The notes under the pieces: generated by a model
Seen by the model: only the letters and a program-made list of their open reading frames with translations
What the model was told of the DNA's origin: nothing
Database searches by the model: none
Shown here: piece after piece, positions 43,872-51,631 of the stretch
Numbering within the stretch: position 1 is the first letter of the stretch
How the letters are laid out: the number at the start of each line of letters is the position of its first letter
Origin: Neobacillus cucumis
GTDB taxonomy: Bacteria; Bacillota; Bacilli; Bacillales_B; DSM-18226
Length of the DNA stretch: 64,000 bases
Direction: 5' to 3'
Assembly (NCBI RefSeq): GCF_016107705.1
Contig: NZ_JAEHGC010000016.1
Location: 56,779-120,778, forward strand
Position numbers and translations under genes: made by a program

Positions 43872-45257
43872 TTATTTTGTTGGTGATGCTTGATAAGCTG
43901 TTTCTGTTTCTTCTTCCGGTTCTAACTCTAATTCCTCGATGGCTACAGCACGAGTATGCACGGTATGATTCCATTCTCTCTGATTCTTTTTTAGAAACCC
44001 TAAAATCGTAACGGGAATCCAGGAGAGTCCAAAAATATAGGAAACAAAAAACCAGTGAAGTTTTTTCCCTTTTTTCTCTAAAATCATCGCAAGAATTGGC
44101 AAGGATAAATAGGCCGCAATAAAGGTCCCGTAAATCCACCCATCAAAGATTATGGACTTATCGACAACATCTCCTAAAAAGCCATCCACCTCATATACAC
44201 CCGTATATGAAAGAAATCCGGCAATAATCAGAATTAATGCCAAAATCGATCGAGAAGGCATGACTAAATAGATTGCAGAATCAATAAGCATGAACTTTCG
44301 TTTTTTTATTCCTTCGAGTAATAATGGGAATGTATATCTTGTCATACAGTCAAAATGTCCCTGCATCCAGCGGATTCGCTGTCTAAAGGATTGCTTAAAG
44401 CCTAACGGTTTTTCATCATATAGTTTTGCATCGTGGGCCCAAGCCACTCTTTTTCCTGTTTTTAAAATATATCTTTGTGTAAATTCAAGATCTTCTGTTA
44501 AGGATGTTGCCCCCCAGCCAATTTCTTTTAAAACCTTGGTGGTGACCGTAACCCCTGTCCCGCCTAGTTGGGCAGTTAAACCTAAATTCTCCCTGACTAG
44601 CTGATAAATTCGATTCGTTGACCAGTACGCAAACGAATAGGATTTGGTTACCCATGTATCTTCAGGATTTTTAGAATCCAAGTAGGCTTGAACGACATCA
44701 TTCCCTTCCATCAGTTTAGAGTTAATGATCTGTAAAAAATCCCTTCCGACCAGGTTATCGGCATCAAACATGACCACAGCATCATAGGAGGTTCCGTCCT
44801 CTTCAATCTCCCATAAGCGTTCGAACATCCACTCAAGTCCAAAGCCTTTCCCCTTGCGAGTCGGATCATGTCTTTCCATCGCCTTCACACCTGTAGCACG
44901 GACCGCAGATGCTGTACTATCTGAGCAATTATCACAAATAACATATACATCATATAAGTCTTTCGGATAGTTTAAATTTTTTAAATTCTCACAAATTTGG
45001 CTGATCACATTTTCTTCATTATGTGCTGCAACAAGGACGGCAAACCTATTTTTAGGCTCCTTAATGACCGTCTTTTTAAATTTTCGTAGTCCTGCATAAC
45101 TCATAAAGGTTTGATAGCCGACAAAAAATAGGGATATGGCCTGTACGGCTAATAAAAAAAGGTAAATCCCAAACTCCGAAGCTTCACTCCAGCCATGTGT
45201 AAAAACACCATATCCAACCGTCAGCACTAAGCAAATTGCCACTAATATGATAAACAT
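43872..45257 (-). CDS. Membrane glycosyltransferase, family 2 (processive type)
   Basis: About 461 aa. N-terminal two transmembrane helices, a GT2 catalytic domain (VLVAAHNEENVISQICENL, VICDNCSD, the D-x-D-like MFDADNLVG, LTEDLEF and the QRIRWMQGH (QxxRW) acceptor motif), then about four C-terminal helices. These features define processive polysaccharide synthases of the BcsA/PgaC/hyaluronan type. The ATG at 45257 lies 4-5 nt after GAGGTG; the longer TTG start has no site. Divergent from an LtaS-like gene, suggesting a joint role in envelope polymers. The polymer is unknown. Confidence 0.85.
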   Translation of the reverse strand: MFIILVAICLVLTVGYGVFTHGWSEASEFGIYLFLLAVQAISLFFVGYQTFMSYAGLRKFKKTVIKEPKNRFAVLVAAHNEENVISQICENLKNLNYPKDLYDVYVICDNCSDSTASAVRATGVKAMERHDPTRKGKGFGLEWMFERLWEIEEDGTSYDAVVMFDADNLVGRDFLQIINSKLMEGNDVVQAYLDSKNPEDTWVTKSYSFAYWSTNRIYQLVRENLGLTAQLGGTGVTVTTKVLKEIGWGATSLTEDLEFTQRYILKTGKRVAWAHDAKLYDEKPLGFKQSFRQRIRWMQGHFDCMTRYTFPLLLEGIKKRKFMLIDSAIYLVMPSRSILALILIIAGFLSYTGVYEVDGFLGDVVDKSIIFDGWIYGTFIAAYLSLPILAMILEKKGKKLHWFFVSYIFGLSWIPVTILGFLKKNQREWNHTVHTRAVAIEELELEPEEETETAYQASPTK

Positions 45258-45442
45258 AGTACACCTCAACTTTAATGGGGTGTGTGTCTGTTACCCCTTT
45301 TCAATAAGGGTATCCATAAAGAACGCATTTAAAACGGAAGGTTTAAACTAAAACAGGTTTTTCGATTCTGGGGTTATATCAGGCATATCATATTGGCAAG
45401 GATAGAAAAGAAACAATCAAAAATAAAACTGGCAGGTGCAGG

Positions 45443-47269
45443 ATGAAAGAAAGATCTTCTCAACTCGGACTATTTGTGTTTTTATCGTTATTATTAAAAT
45501 CACTCTATGTAAAATATTCGATTATGGATGAGCTAAATATAGTTGGTTTTTTAACGGAAATGGCCTTTTTGGCCTTATTTATTATTACAGTGTCTTCTAT
45601 TAGAAACAGGGTTTCAAGTATTTTGCTTTTGATCCTGAACTTTGGCTATTCCATTCTTTGCTTAACTACCCTACTCTATTTTGATTACTACAACACCATT
45701 TTTACGTATAAATCTTTAGGTGAAATTGATCAGGTTGGAGAAATTTCTGACAGTATCGTTGCACTATTCAAACTCGAATATATATGGTTATTTTTCGATT
45801 TTATTTTGCTTTGCTTTTGGCCAAAACTAAAGCGCATTTTACCATTTAGTCAATTACAACTTGGGCCAAAACTTTTCGGGTTAACCATTGCCTTTTTATT
45901 ATTTTTTACCGGTACAAGCCTATTTTCTTCATCTAAAATCATAAATGAATTAAGTAAATATGAAAAATTAGGGATTATGGGCTATCAGTTTTCAGAGGCG
46001 GCTACGGATATTCAGTCTATTTTTTCAAATAATGACATTAGCGCTGAATCCTTAGAAAAGAATCGGAATAGCTCAGATAATGGCAGTATGAGACTGCGCG
46101 GGGTTGCATCGGATAAAAATTTGATCATTATTCAATTAGAATCCGTTCAAAATTTTTTTATTAACTTAAAAATAAATGGCAAAGAGGTAACTCCTAATTT
46201 AAATAAGCTGGTAAGGAGCTCCTATTATTTCCCCCATTTTTACTCCCAAGTGGGAAAAGGCAATACATCAGATGCTGAATTTATTACCAATACATCGATC
46301 TATCCTCTAGGAGATGTGCCGATGTCTACTGCAATTGAAGGAAAAGCGGTGCCGAGTCTTCCTAAAATGCTCGAGGGAAATGGCTACCATACTGCTACCT
46401 TTCATGCCAATAGTGTTTCTTTTTGGAACAGAAATCAGCTTTATCAGTCCTTAGGTTTTAATGAATTTTATGATAAAAAGTATTTTGGTACAAACGATAT
46501 CATTTCATATGGTGTTTCGGATGAGGTGATGTATAAAAAAACAATTGAAAAATTAGCTGACTTTCATCGAGACGGAAAAAAATTTTATGCAAATATTATT
46601 GCTTTATCCAGTCATTTCCCCTTTAAGCTTCCGGAATCGAAACAGCCTTATGCGGTTCAATTGCCAAAGGAATATGACAATTCCTTCGTAGGCTCCTATA
46701 TTAAATCGGTTAGCTATGCGGATTATGCTTTTGGAAAGTTCGTCGAGGGTTTGAAGCGAGAAGGTCTTTATAAGGACTCCGTAATCGCCGTTTATGGTGA
46801 CCATCAAGGACTGCAAATGAAAAGTGAACAGGATAAACAATTAGTTCAGCAGATTTTCGGGAGAAAATATGATTCTGTTTTAGACCATTTAAATATCCCT
46901 TTAATTGTGAAGGTTCCATCAGTGGAAAAAGCGAAGAAGATTCCTACTGTCGGGGGTTTGGTAGATATTTATCCAACCGTTGCGAATCTTTTAGGCCTCA
47001 ATATTAGCAAACAAATTGTATTTGGTACTGATTTGCTTAATGCAAGTAAGAATCAAATCGGAATTCGCTTTTATGCCCCGACGGGAACATTTGTGAACCA
47101 ATCTTATCGTTTTTCTCCTGGAAAAACCAATGACCAGGGGAAAATATTAAGTATAAATCGTCGAATTGAAAGGCCGGCACCGAATCGTGAAATAAGGGAA
47201 GAAAAAAAGATCATCGAATACATGAAACTATCAGATCAATATGTTAAATCGCTGCCTAAACTGAAATGA
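45443..47269 (+). CDS. Lipoteichoic acid synthase-like phosphoglycerol transferase
   Basis: 608 aa: five N-terminal transmembrane helices (1-165), a linker and an extracellular sulfatase-fold domain. The nucleophile Thr is in QVGKGNTSDAEFITNTSIYPL; metal ligands are in IIQLESVQNF and VYGDHQGL; TATFHANSVSFWNRNQLYQSLGFNEFYD is a family hallmark. LtaS enzymes polymerise glycerol phosphate from phosphatidylglycerol into LTA; paralogs (YfnI, YqgS, YvgJ) act under stress, in sporulation or as primases. Which paralog this is cannot be told. GGCAGGTGCAGG precedes the ATG. Confidence 0.92.
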   Translation: MKERSSQLGLFVFLSLLLKSLYVKYSIMDELNIVGFLTEMAFLALFIITVSSIRNRVSSILLLILNFGYSILCLTTLLYFDYYNTIFTYKSLGEIDQVGEISDSIVALFKLEYIWLFFDFILLCFWPKLKRILPFSQLQLGPKLFGLTIAFLLFFTGTSLFSSSKIINELSKYEKLGIMGYQFSEAATDIQSIFSNNDISAESLEKNRNSSDNGSMRLRGVASDKNLIIIQLESVQNFFINLKINGKEVTPNLNKLVRSSYYFPHFYSQVGKGNTSDAEFITNTSIYPLGDVPMSTAIEGKAVPSLPKMLEGNGYHTATFHANSVSFWNRNQLYQSLGFNEFYDKKYFGTNDIISYGVSDEVMYKKTIEKLADFHRDGKKFYANIIALSSHFPFKLPESKQPYAVQLPKEYDNSFVGSYIKSVSYADYAFGKFVEGLKREGLYKDSVIAVYGDHQGLQMKSEQDKQLVQQIFGRKYDSVLDHLNIPLIVKVPSVEKAKKIPTVGGLVDIYPTVANLLGLNISKQIVFGTDLLNASKNQIGIRFYAPTGTFVNQSYRFSPGKTNDQGKILSINRRIERPAPNREIREEKKIIEYMKLSDQYVKSLPKLK

Positions 47270-47277
47270 TTTGAGAA

Positions 47278-47316
47278 CGAAAAAGGACAGAGACTTGCCC
47301 CCTCCGTCCTTTTTTG
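47278..47316. terminator. Terminator LtaS-like / ABC permease
   Basis: AAAAAGGAC/GTCCTTTTTT with a 17-nt loop, between convergent genes. Confidence 0.75.
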
Positions 47317-47320
47317 CATT

Positions 47321-47977
47321 CTATTTGAGATCTAGACTCATACGATTCTCCATTTTTCTTAAAAGGAAGGTAAAAATTAAAACTAGGACCAAATAGTAAA
47401 AGCCAACAACTATATATGTTTGCAGCTGTTGGTAATTGGCTGCTGCTTCACTTAACCCGGAACCCCATAAATCCGACATTCCCACATAGGCAACTAACGA
47501 AGAATCTTTTAACCCGATGATAAATTGATTTCCAAGCGGCGGAATGGAAAATTTAAATGCTTGCGGTAAAATAATCCTTCTCATTGTTAGGGGATAACTC
47601 ATGCCTAGTGAACGTCCCGCTTCCATCTGTCCGCTATCAACAGATTGAATGGCGCCTCGAAATATTTCAGCAATATAGGCCCCATTATGAATGGCTAATG
47701 CTAAGGCCCCTGCCCAAAATTGCGAAAGTGTAACAACCGAAGCAATTCCAAAATAGAGGATAGCAATTTGAACAATTAAAGGAGTTCCCCGAATTAATCC
47801 GATATATAGAGTTGCAAATTTATTTAACCATTTATTTGTAGATATTCTAAAAAATGCGAATATCAGTCCAATGATACTTCCAATTAATAACGATGTAATG
47901 GTTAACCTCAAGGTTAGAAAGGCTGCCTTTGGAAAAACATCAAAGGTGTTTAAAAAAATATCAAAAATAATAATCAC
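47321..47977 (-). CDS. Polar amino acid ABC transporter, permease
   Basis: 218 aa, about five transmembrane helices. The EAA-type loop is visible in QMEAGRSLGMSYPLTMRRIILPQAFKFSIPPLGNQF, with the HisM-family start (TLRLTITSLLIGSIIGL). It is the third gene after the ATPase and binding-protein genes. The GTG at 47977 has AGGAA very close, so the exact start is uncertain. Substrate (Gln, Cys, Arg or similar) is not determinable by eye. Confidence 0.92.
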   Translation of the reverse strand: MIIIFDIFLNTFDVFPKAAFLTLRLTITSLLIGSIIGLIFAFFRISTNKWLNKFATLYIGLIRGTPLIVQIAILYFGIASVVTLSQFWAGALALAIHNGAYIAEIFRGAIQSVDSGQMEAGRSLGMSYPLTMRRIILPQAFKFSIPPLGNQFIIGLKDSSLVAYVGMSDLWGSGLSEAAANYQQLQTYIVVGFYYLVLVLIFTFLLRKMENRMSLDLK

Positions 47978-47993
47978 CTTCCTATCTTATTGA

Positions 47994-48021
47994 AAAGGGT
48001 GTGATTCAATCCACACCCTTT
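47994..48021 (-). terminator. Intercistronic hairpin between binding protein and permease
   Basis: AAAGGGTGTG/CACACCCTTT, a 10-bp perfect stem between the two genes; it probably limits read-through so that the binding protein is made in excess. Confidence 0.65.
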
Positions 48022-48029
48022 CCCTGCTC

Positions 48030-48809
48030 TTATTCTCCTAAAATATTGCGTCCAAACCATTTATCGCTAATTTTTTCATAGGTTCCATCTTTTATGATTT
48101 CCTTTAACGCCTTATTAAGTTTTTCCTTTAATTCCTTATCTTCTTTTCGGACAGCAATCGCTTGATCATCATGAGTTAACGGTTTTCCAATATCTTTTAT
48201 TTTAATTGAACCTGCTTTGATAATTGGAAGGCCAACCATTTGATCGGTAATCACGGCATCTAATCTGCCTGTTGGTAGATCCATAAGTGCAGTAATATCA
48301 CTGTCATATTCTACAACATTCTTTTTATCCGTATAGGTTAATGCCAGGTCCTTATAAGTACTTGCTTTGACAACACCAATTTTCTTGCCTTTTAAATCAG
48401 AATCTGAATGAATACTATTGTTATTTTCAGATACAAAAATTTGTGCTCCTGAACGATAATACGTGTCAGTAAAATCAACTGATTTTTTTCGTTCGTCTGT
48501 TACTGTCATACTGCCAATAATTGCGTCATATTTTTTTGCTTGTAGTCCCTGAATGAGAGTTTCCCAAGGATTTGTGACAGGAACAGGCTTCATTCCCATT
48601 TTCTTAGCAAGTGCTTCTCCGATTTCTACATCGAAGCCTTGTAATTTGCCATTTTCTTTGAAATTAAAAGGTTTGTATAATCCGCTCATCGCGTAATGGA
48701 ATTCTTTTTCCTTTGTTGAGTCAGTACTTGTTTTATTACTACAGGCTGAGAGCATTAAAGCAGCAATAATAACACCGATAAATAGACCCAATCCCCATTT
48801 CTTTTTCAT
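48030..48809 (-). CDS. Polar amino acid ABC transporter, substrate-binding lipoprotein
   Basis: 259 aa. Lipoprotein signal with LMLSACSNK (lipid-modified Cys at about 23), then a type II periplasmic-binding fold (FKENGKLQGFDVEIGEALAKKMGMKPVPV, IIGSMTVTDERKKSVDFTDTYYRSGAQIFV, KKIGVVKASTYKDLAL). It delivers the amino acid to the membrane complex. AGGAGG precedes the ATG. It follows the ATPase gene by 20 nt. Confidence 0.93.
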   Translation of the reverse strand: MKKKWGLGLFIGVIIAALMLSACSNKTSTDSTKEKEFHYAMSGLYKPFNFKENGKLQGFDVEIGEALAKKMGMKPVPVTNPWETLIQGLQAKKYDAIIGSMTVTDERKKSVDFTDTYYRSGAQIFVSENNNSIHSDSDLKGKKIGVVKASTYKDLALTYTDKKNVVEYDSDITALMDLPTGRLDAVITDQMVGLPIIKAGSIKIKDIGKPLTHDDQAIAVRKEDKELKEKLNKALKEIIKDGTYEKISDKWFGRNILGE

Positions 48810-48829
48810 GAAAATCCTCCTCGTTATTT

Positions 48830-49552
48830 TTATAAAATACTATTTAAAAACTGTTTAGCTTTTTCATGCTTTGGATTAAGAAAGAATTCATTTGGTGGTC
48901 CCTCTTCTAAAATTTTGCCATTCCCCATAAATACAACACGGTCGGCAACCTCACGAGCAAATCCCATTTCATGGGTTACTACAATCATCGTCATCCCTTC
49001 TTTAGCGAGTTGCTTCATGACTTGGAGAACTTCACCGACAAGTTCGGGGTCCAATGCAGAGGTCGGCTCATCAAAGAGCATAATACGAGGTTCCATTGCT
49101 AAAGCACGGGCGATAGCTACTCTTTGTTTTTGCCCTCCTGATAAATTCCTTGGATATGCTTGAGCTTTGTCCTTTAACCCTACTTTTTCGAGCAAATCAA
49201 GCGCTTTTTCTTTTGTTTGCTGCTTGTCCAATTTTTTTACAAATAAAGGGGCTTCCATAATATTTTCTAGAACGTTCTTATGGGGAAAAAGATTAAAATG
49301 TTGAAACACCATCCCTACTTCCGCCCGGATATTATTCAAATTTGTCTCATTGGGAACAACCCTTTTTCCAAGTAGGGTGATCTCCCCTTGGTCATACATC
49401 TCAAGGAAATTAAGGCATCGAAGGAGTGTGCTTTTTCCTGAACCGCTGGCACCAATTAAAACAACAACTTCTTTTTCTTCTACGGTTAAATCAATTCCAT
49501 CTAACACAGTATTAGTGTCGAATGCTTTAACTAGTTTTTTTACTTGTATCAT
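48830..49552 (-). CDS. Polar amino acid ABC transporter, ATPase (GlnQ family)
   Basis: 240 aa from the ATG at 49552 with AAGGAGG 6 nt upstream; the frame extends to 49591 without support. Walker [13 protein letters not shown]-loop [10 protein letters not shown], signature [15 protein letters not shown], Walker [16 protein letters not shown] and the H-loop [11 protein letters not shown] are all intact. First gene of an ATPase-binding protein-permease operon. The 373-nt gap upstream (49553-49925) carries operator-like palindromes. Confidence 0.95.
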   Translation of the reverse strand: MIQVKKLVKAFDTNTVLDGIDLTVEEKEVVVLIGASGSGKSTLLRCLNFLEMYDQGEITLLGKRVVPNETNLNNIRAEVGMVFQHFNLFPHKNVLENIMEAPLFVKKLDKQQTKEKALDLLEKVGLKDKAQAYPRNLSGGQKQRVAIARALAMEPRIMLFDEPTSALDPELVGEVLQVMKQLAKEGMTMIVVTHEMGFAREVADRVVFMGNGKILEEGPPNEFFLNPKHEKAKQFLNSIL

Positions 49553-49664
49553 GTCTACCTCCTTTTGGTGTATATAAAATTTTAGGTTCACTTAGTACTG
49601 CGATATAAGGAATAACAACCCTTTAAGGCTTTACTATAAAACTACAAAAGTATTCTTTCCTTTA

Positions 49665-49745
49665 ATCACACAATTTTTCAAAGTATAATATTATTGTTAA
49701 ATTGTGTGCGAATTCATTCCGAATGAACATTCTGAATTTTCATTC
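49665..49745. promoter_or_regulatory. Palindrome cluster upstream of the amino acid ABC operon
   Basis: CACACAATTT (49666) and AAATTGTGTG (about 49700) form a 10-bp inverted repeat around a TATACT-type box on the minus strand, and next to it CATTCCGAATG and GAATGAACATTC overlap. These are likely operators for an unidentified regulator. No T-box or SAM riboswitch features were found in this gap. Confidence 0.4.
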
Positions 49746-49892
49746 TCTTCAAATATTATATCAAAAGAAAGAAAGTGCATCTATTAGACAAGGAGTATAG
49801 TTTTTTTTCTAAATTTTATACATTTTGTATAAAGAAGGTTAAAAATCTCTCCAATACATATAAACTGGATGATTTATTCTCTTATCAAAATA

Positions 49893-49920
49893 AAAGGATC
49901 CATCAATGATGGATCCTGGA
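49893..49920 (-). terminator. Terminator of the ArsB-like gene
   Basis: AGGATCCATCA/TGATGGATCCT followed by TTTATTTTG on the minus strand. Confidence 0.8.
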
Positions 49921-49925
49921 ATTAT

Positions 49926-51284
49926 TTATTTTACAAATACTAGTAAAAGCCAGAGGTATAAAGATATGAGAGTAAAAATCATTGTTAGTGGAATCACGAT
50001 AATGGTGACTTTCATGTAATCCTTCCATGAAATAGGAATATGGTTTTTCTTTAAAATATGCATCCATATTAAAGTGGCTAAAGTACCAATAGGCAGAATA
50101 AGCGAACCAATATCACTGCCAATAATATTAGATAAGTATACGGTTTTTAATAAAAGTGGGTCTAGTCCCATTTCGGTTAAGGTTAATGTAGCAACCATTA
50201 AGGCAGGATGGTTATTAAATATGTTCGATAACACTGCAGTAATAATCCCCATGGTAATACTCGCATGGAATAGACTATCATTAACAATTGGCTTTAAATG
50301 TACTAATAAATAATCTGTTAGACCAATATTATGGAGACCAAATATGATCACATACATACTGAAGGCAAATATTAAGATATGCCATGGAATTTTGCCGGCT
50401 ACATCTTTGGGATTTACCTTGAGATAAATCCATCGCCAAATTAATAAAACTAACGAACCTAAAACGGCAACCAATGATACGGATATTCCAATGAAGGAGG
50501 CAACAAATAAACTAATTCGAACCAAAAATACAAATAACAGCATATAAATCATGAGTTTCTTTTGTTGTTGAAATAAACTGTCATTACTTTTTTGGAGTGG
50601 ATGGTAGCGGCGGTTTTTCTGGAGTGGAATCGAATAGGAATGGAAGCGAATTTCTTTTGGAATATCCTTTTTAAAGATTAAATACAATAAATAGGCTAAG
50701 AAGAGTAGACCTAACACCCCCGGTACAAACATCATTTCCGTTTGTAAATAAAGATCCATTCCGATAATTTTTAGGGCAATTAGGTTGACAATATTACTTA
50801 CACCGATTGGCGCACTGGAGGCGGTTGCAATTAAGGCGCCACTTAGTAGGAATGGAATTTTTTGACGATTCTTTAACCCTAGGTTTTTTAAAATTAAAAT
50901 TAAGATGGGTGTAGTGATTAAAATACTTCCATCATTATTAAAGAATAGAGTCATTAAAAAGCAAAGCAACAACGTATACCAAAATAGTCGAATTCCCGAT
51001 CCCTTTGAAACTTTTAACATGAGAGCAGCAGTCCACTTGAAAAATCCGAAACTTTCAAGCACTATGGCCATGACAATTGTGGCTATGATAGTTATGGCTG
51101 CTCCTGTTACTTTTGAACTTATATCCAGTAAATCCCCGGGCGAAACACTTCCGCTAAGGAAAACTATAATGGCTCCGATTGTTGCAGGGATTGCCTCGTT
51201 CATGTTTTTAGGACGGAGAAATATCAAAACCATGGTAAGGATAAATGATAAGATGGTGATGATTACCGTCGACAACGAATACAT
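49926..51284 (-). CDS. ArsB/NhaD-type (SLC13-like) membrane transporter
   Basis: 452 aa with 11-12 hydrophobic helices. TLFFNNDGSILITTPILILILKNLG and SGALIATASSAPIGVSNIVNLIALKIIG are typical of the ArsB/ion-transporter superfamily (arsenite, Na+/H+ or anion antiport). There is no arsR, arsC or acr3 nearby, so arsenite export is only one option. The ATG at 51284 has GGGAGTG about 10 nt upstream. The following gap (51285-51631) holds its promoter region and a terminator belonging to the CotG-like gene. Confidence 0.8.
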   Translation of the reverse strand: MYSLSTVIITILSFILTMVLIFLRPKNMNEAIPATIGAIIVFLSGSVSPGDLLDISSKVTGAAITIIATIVMAIVLESFGFFKWTAALMLKVSKGSGIRLFWYTLLLCFLMTLFFNNDGSILITTPILILILKNLGLKNRQKIPFLLSGALIATASSAPIGVSNIVNLIALKIIGMDLYLQTEMMFVPGVLGLLFLAYLLYLIFKKDIPKEIRFHSYSIPLQKNRRYHPLQKSNDSLFQQQKKLMIYMLLFVFLVRISLFVASFIGISVSLVAVLGSLVLLIWRWIYLKVNPKDVAGKIPWHILIFAFSMYVIIFGLHNIGLTDYLLVHLKPIVNDSLFHASITMGIITAVLSNIFNNHPALMVATLTLTEMGLDPLLLKTVYLSNIIGSDIGSLILPIGTLATLIWMHILKKNHIPISWKDYMKVTIIVIPLTMIFTLISLYLWLLLVFVK

Positions 51285-51532
51285 GTAAATTTTTCACTCC
51301 CTTGATGTCAAACTTCTGATTAAAACCTTTCTATTTTGCGTTTCGTTCACCCCTTGTCCTTTGTTTTATCATACGTAAATTTTGGAGGCTTGAACTAAAC
51401 GAATATCTCGAATTATTGATAATTCAGCAAAAACCCTACAAATATTTACTAGATTTGTACCCACTTTTTGTCCAACAGGCGAATACCCAAAAAGGTTTTG
51501 ACGGGCATCGGCCCAAGCTTTTAGTAAAAATA

Positions 51533-51575
51533 AAAAAACCGGTACAGTTCAGTTGAATGTACCGGTTTTTTTAAT
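51533..51575 (-). terminator. Terminator of the CotG-like gene
   Basis: AAAAAACCGGTACA/TGTACCGGTTTTTT, 14-bp stem, T-rich on both strands. Confidence 0.9.
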
Positions 51576-51631
51576 ATTTTCTGGATCATTGAAACTATAA
51601 AGTTCCAATTAGTTTCTATAATTCTATTTAG

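Noticed and set aside
49553..49925. S-box, T-box or lysine riboswitch before the amino acid ABC operon
   Set aside because: None of the conserved cores is present; only palindromes that look like protein operators.
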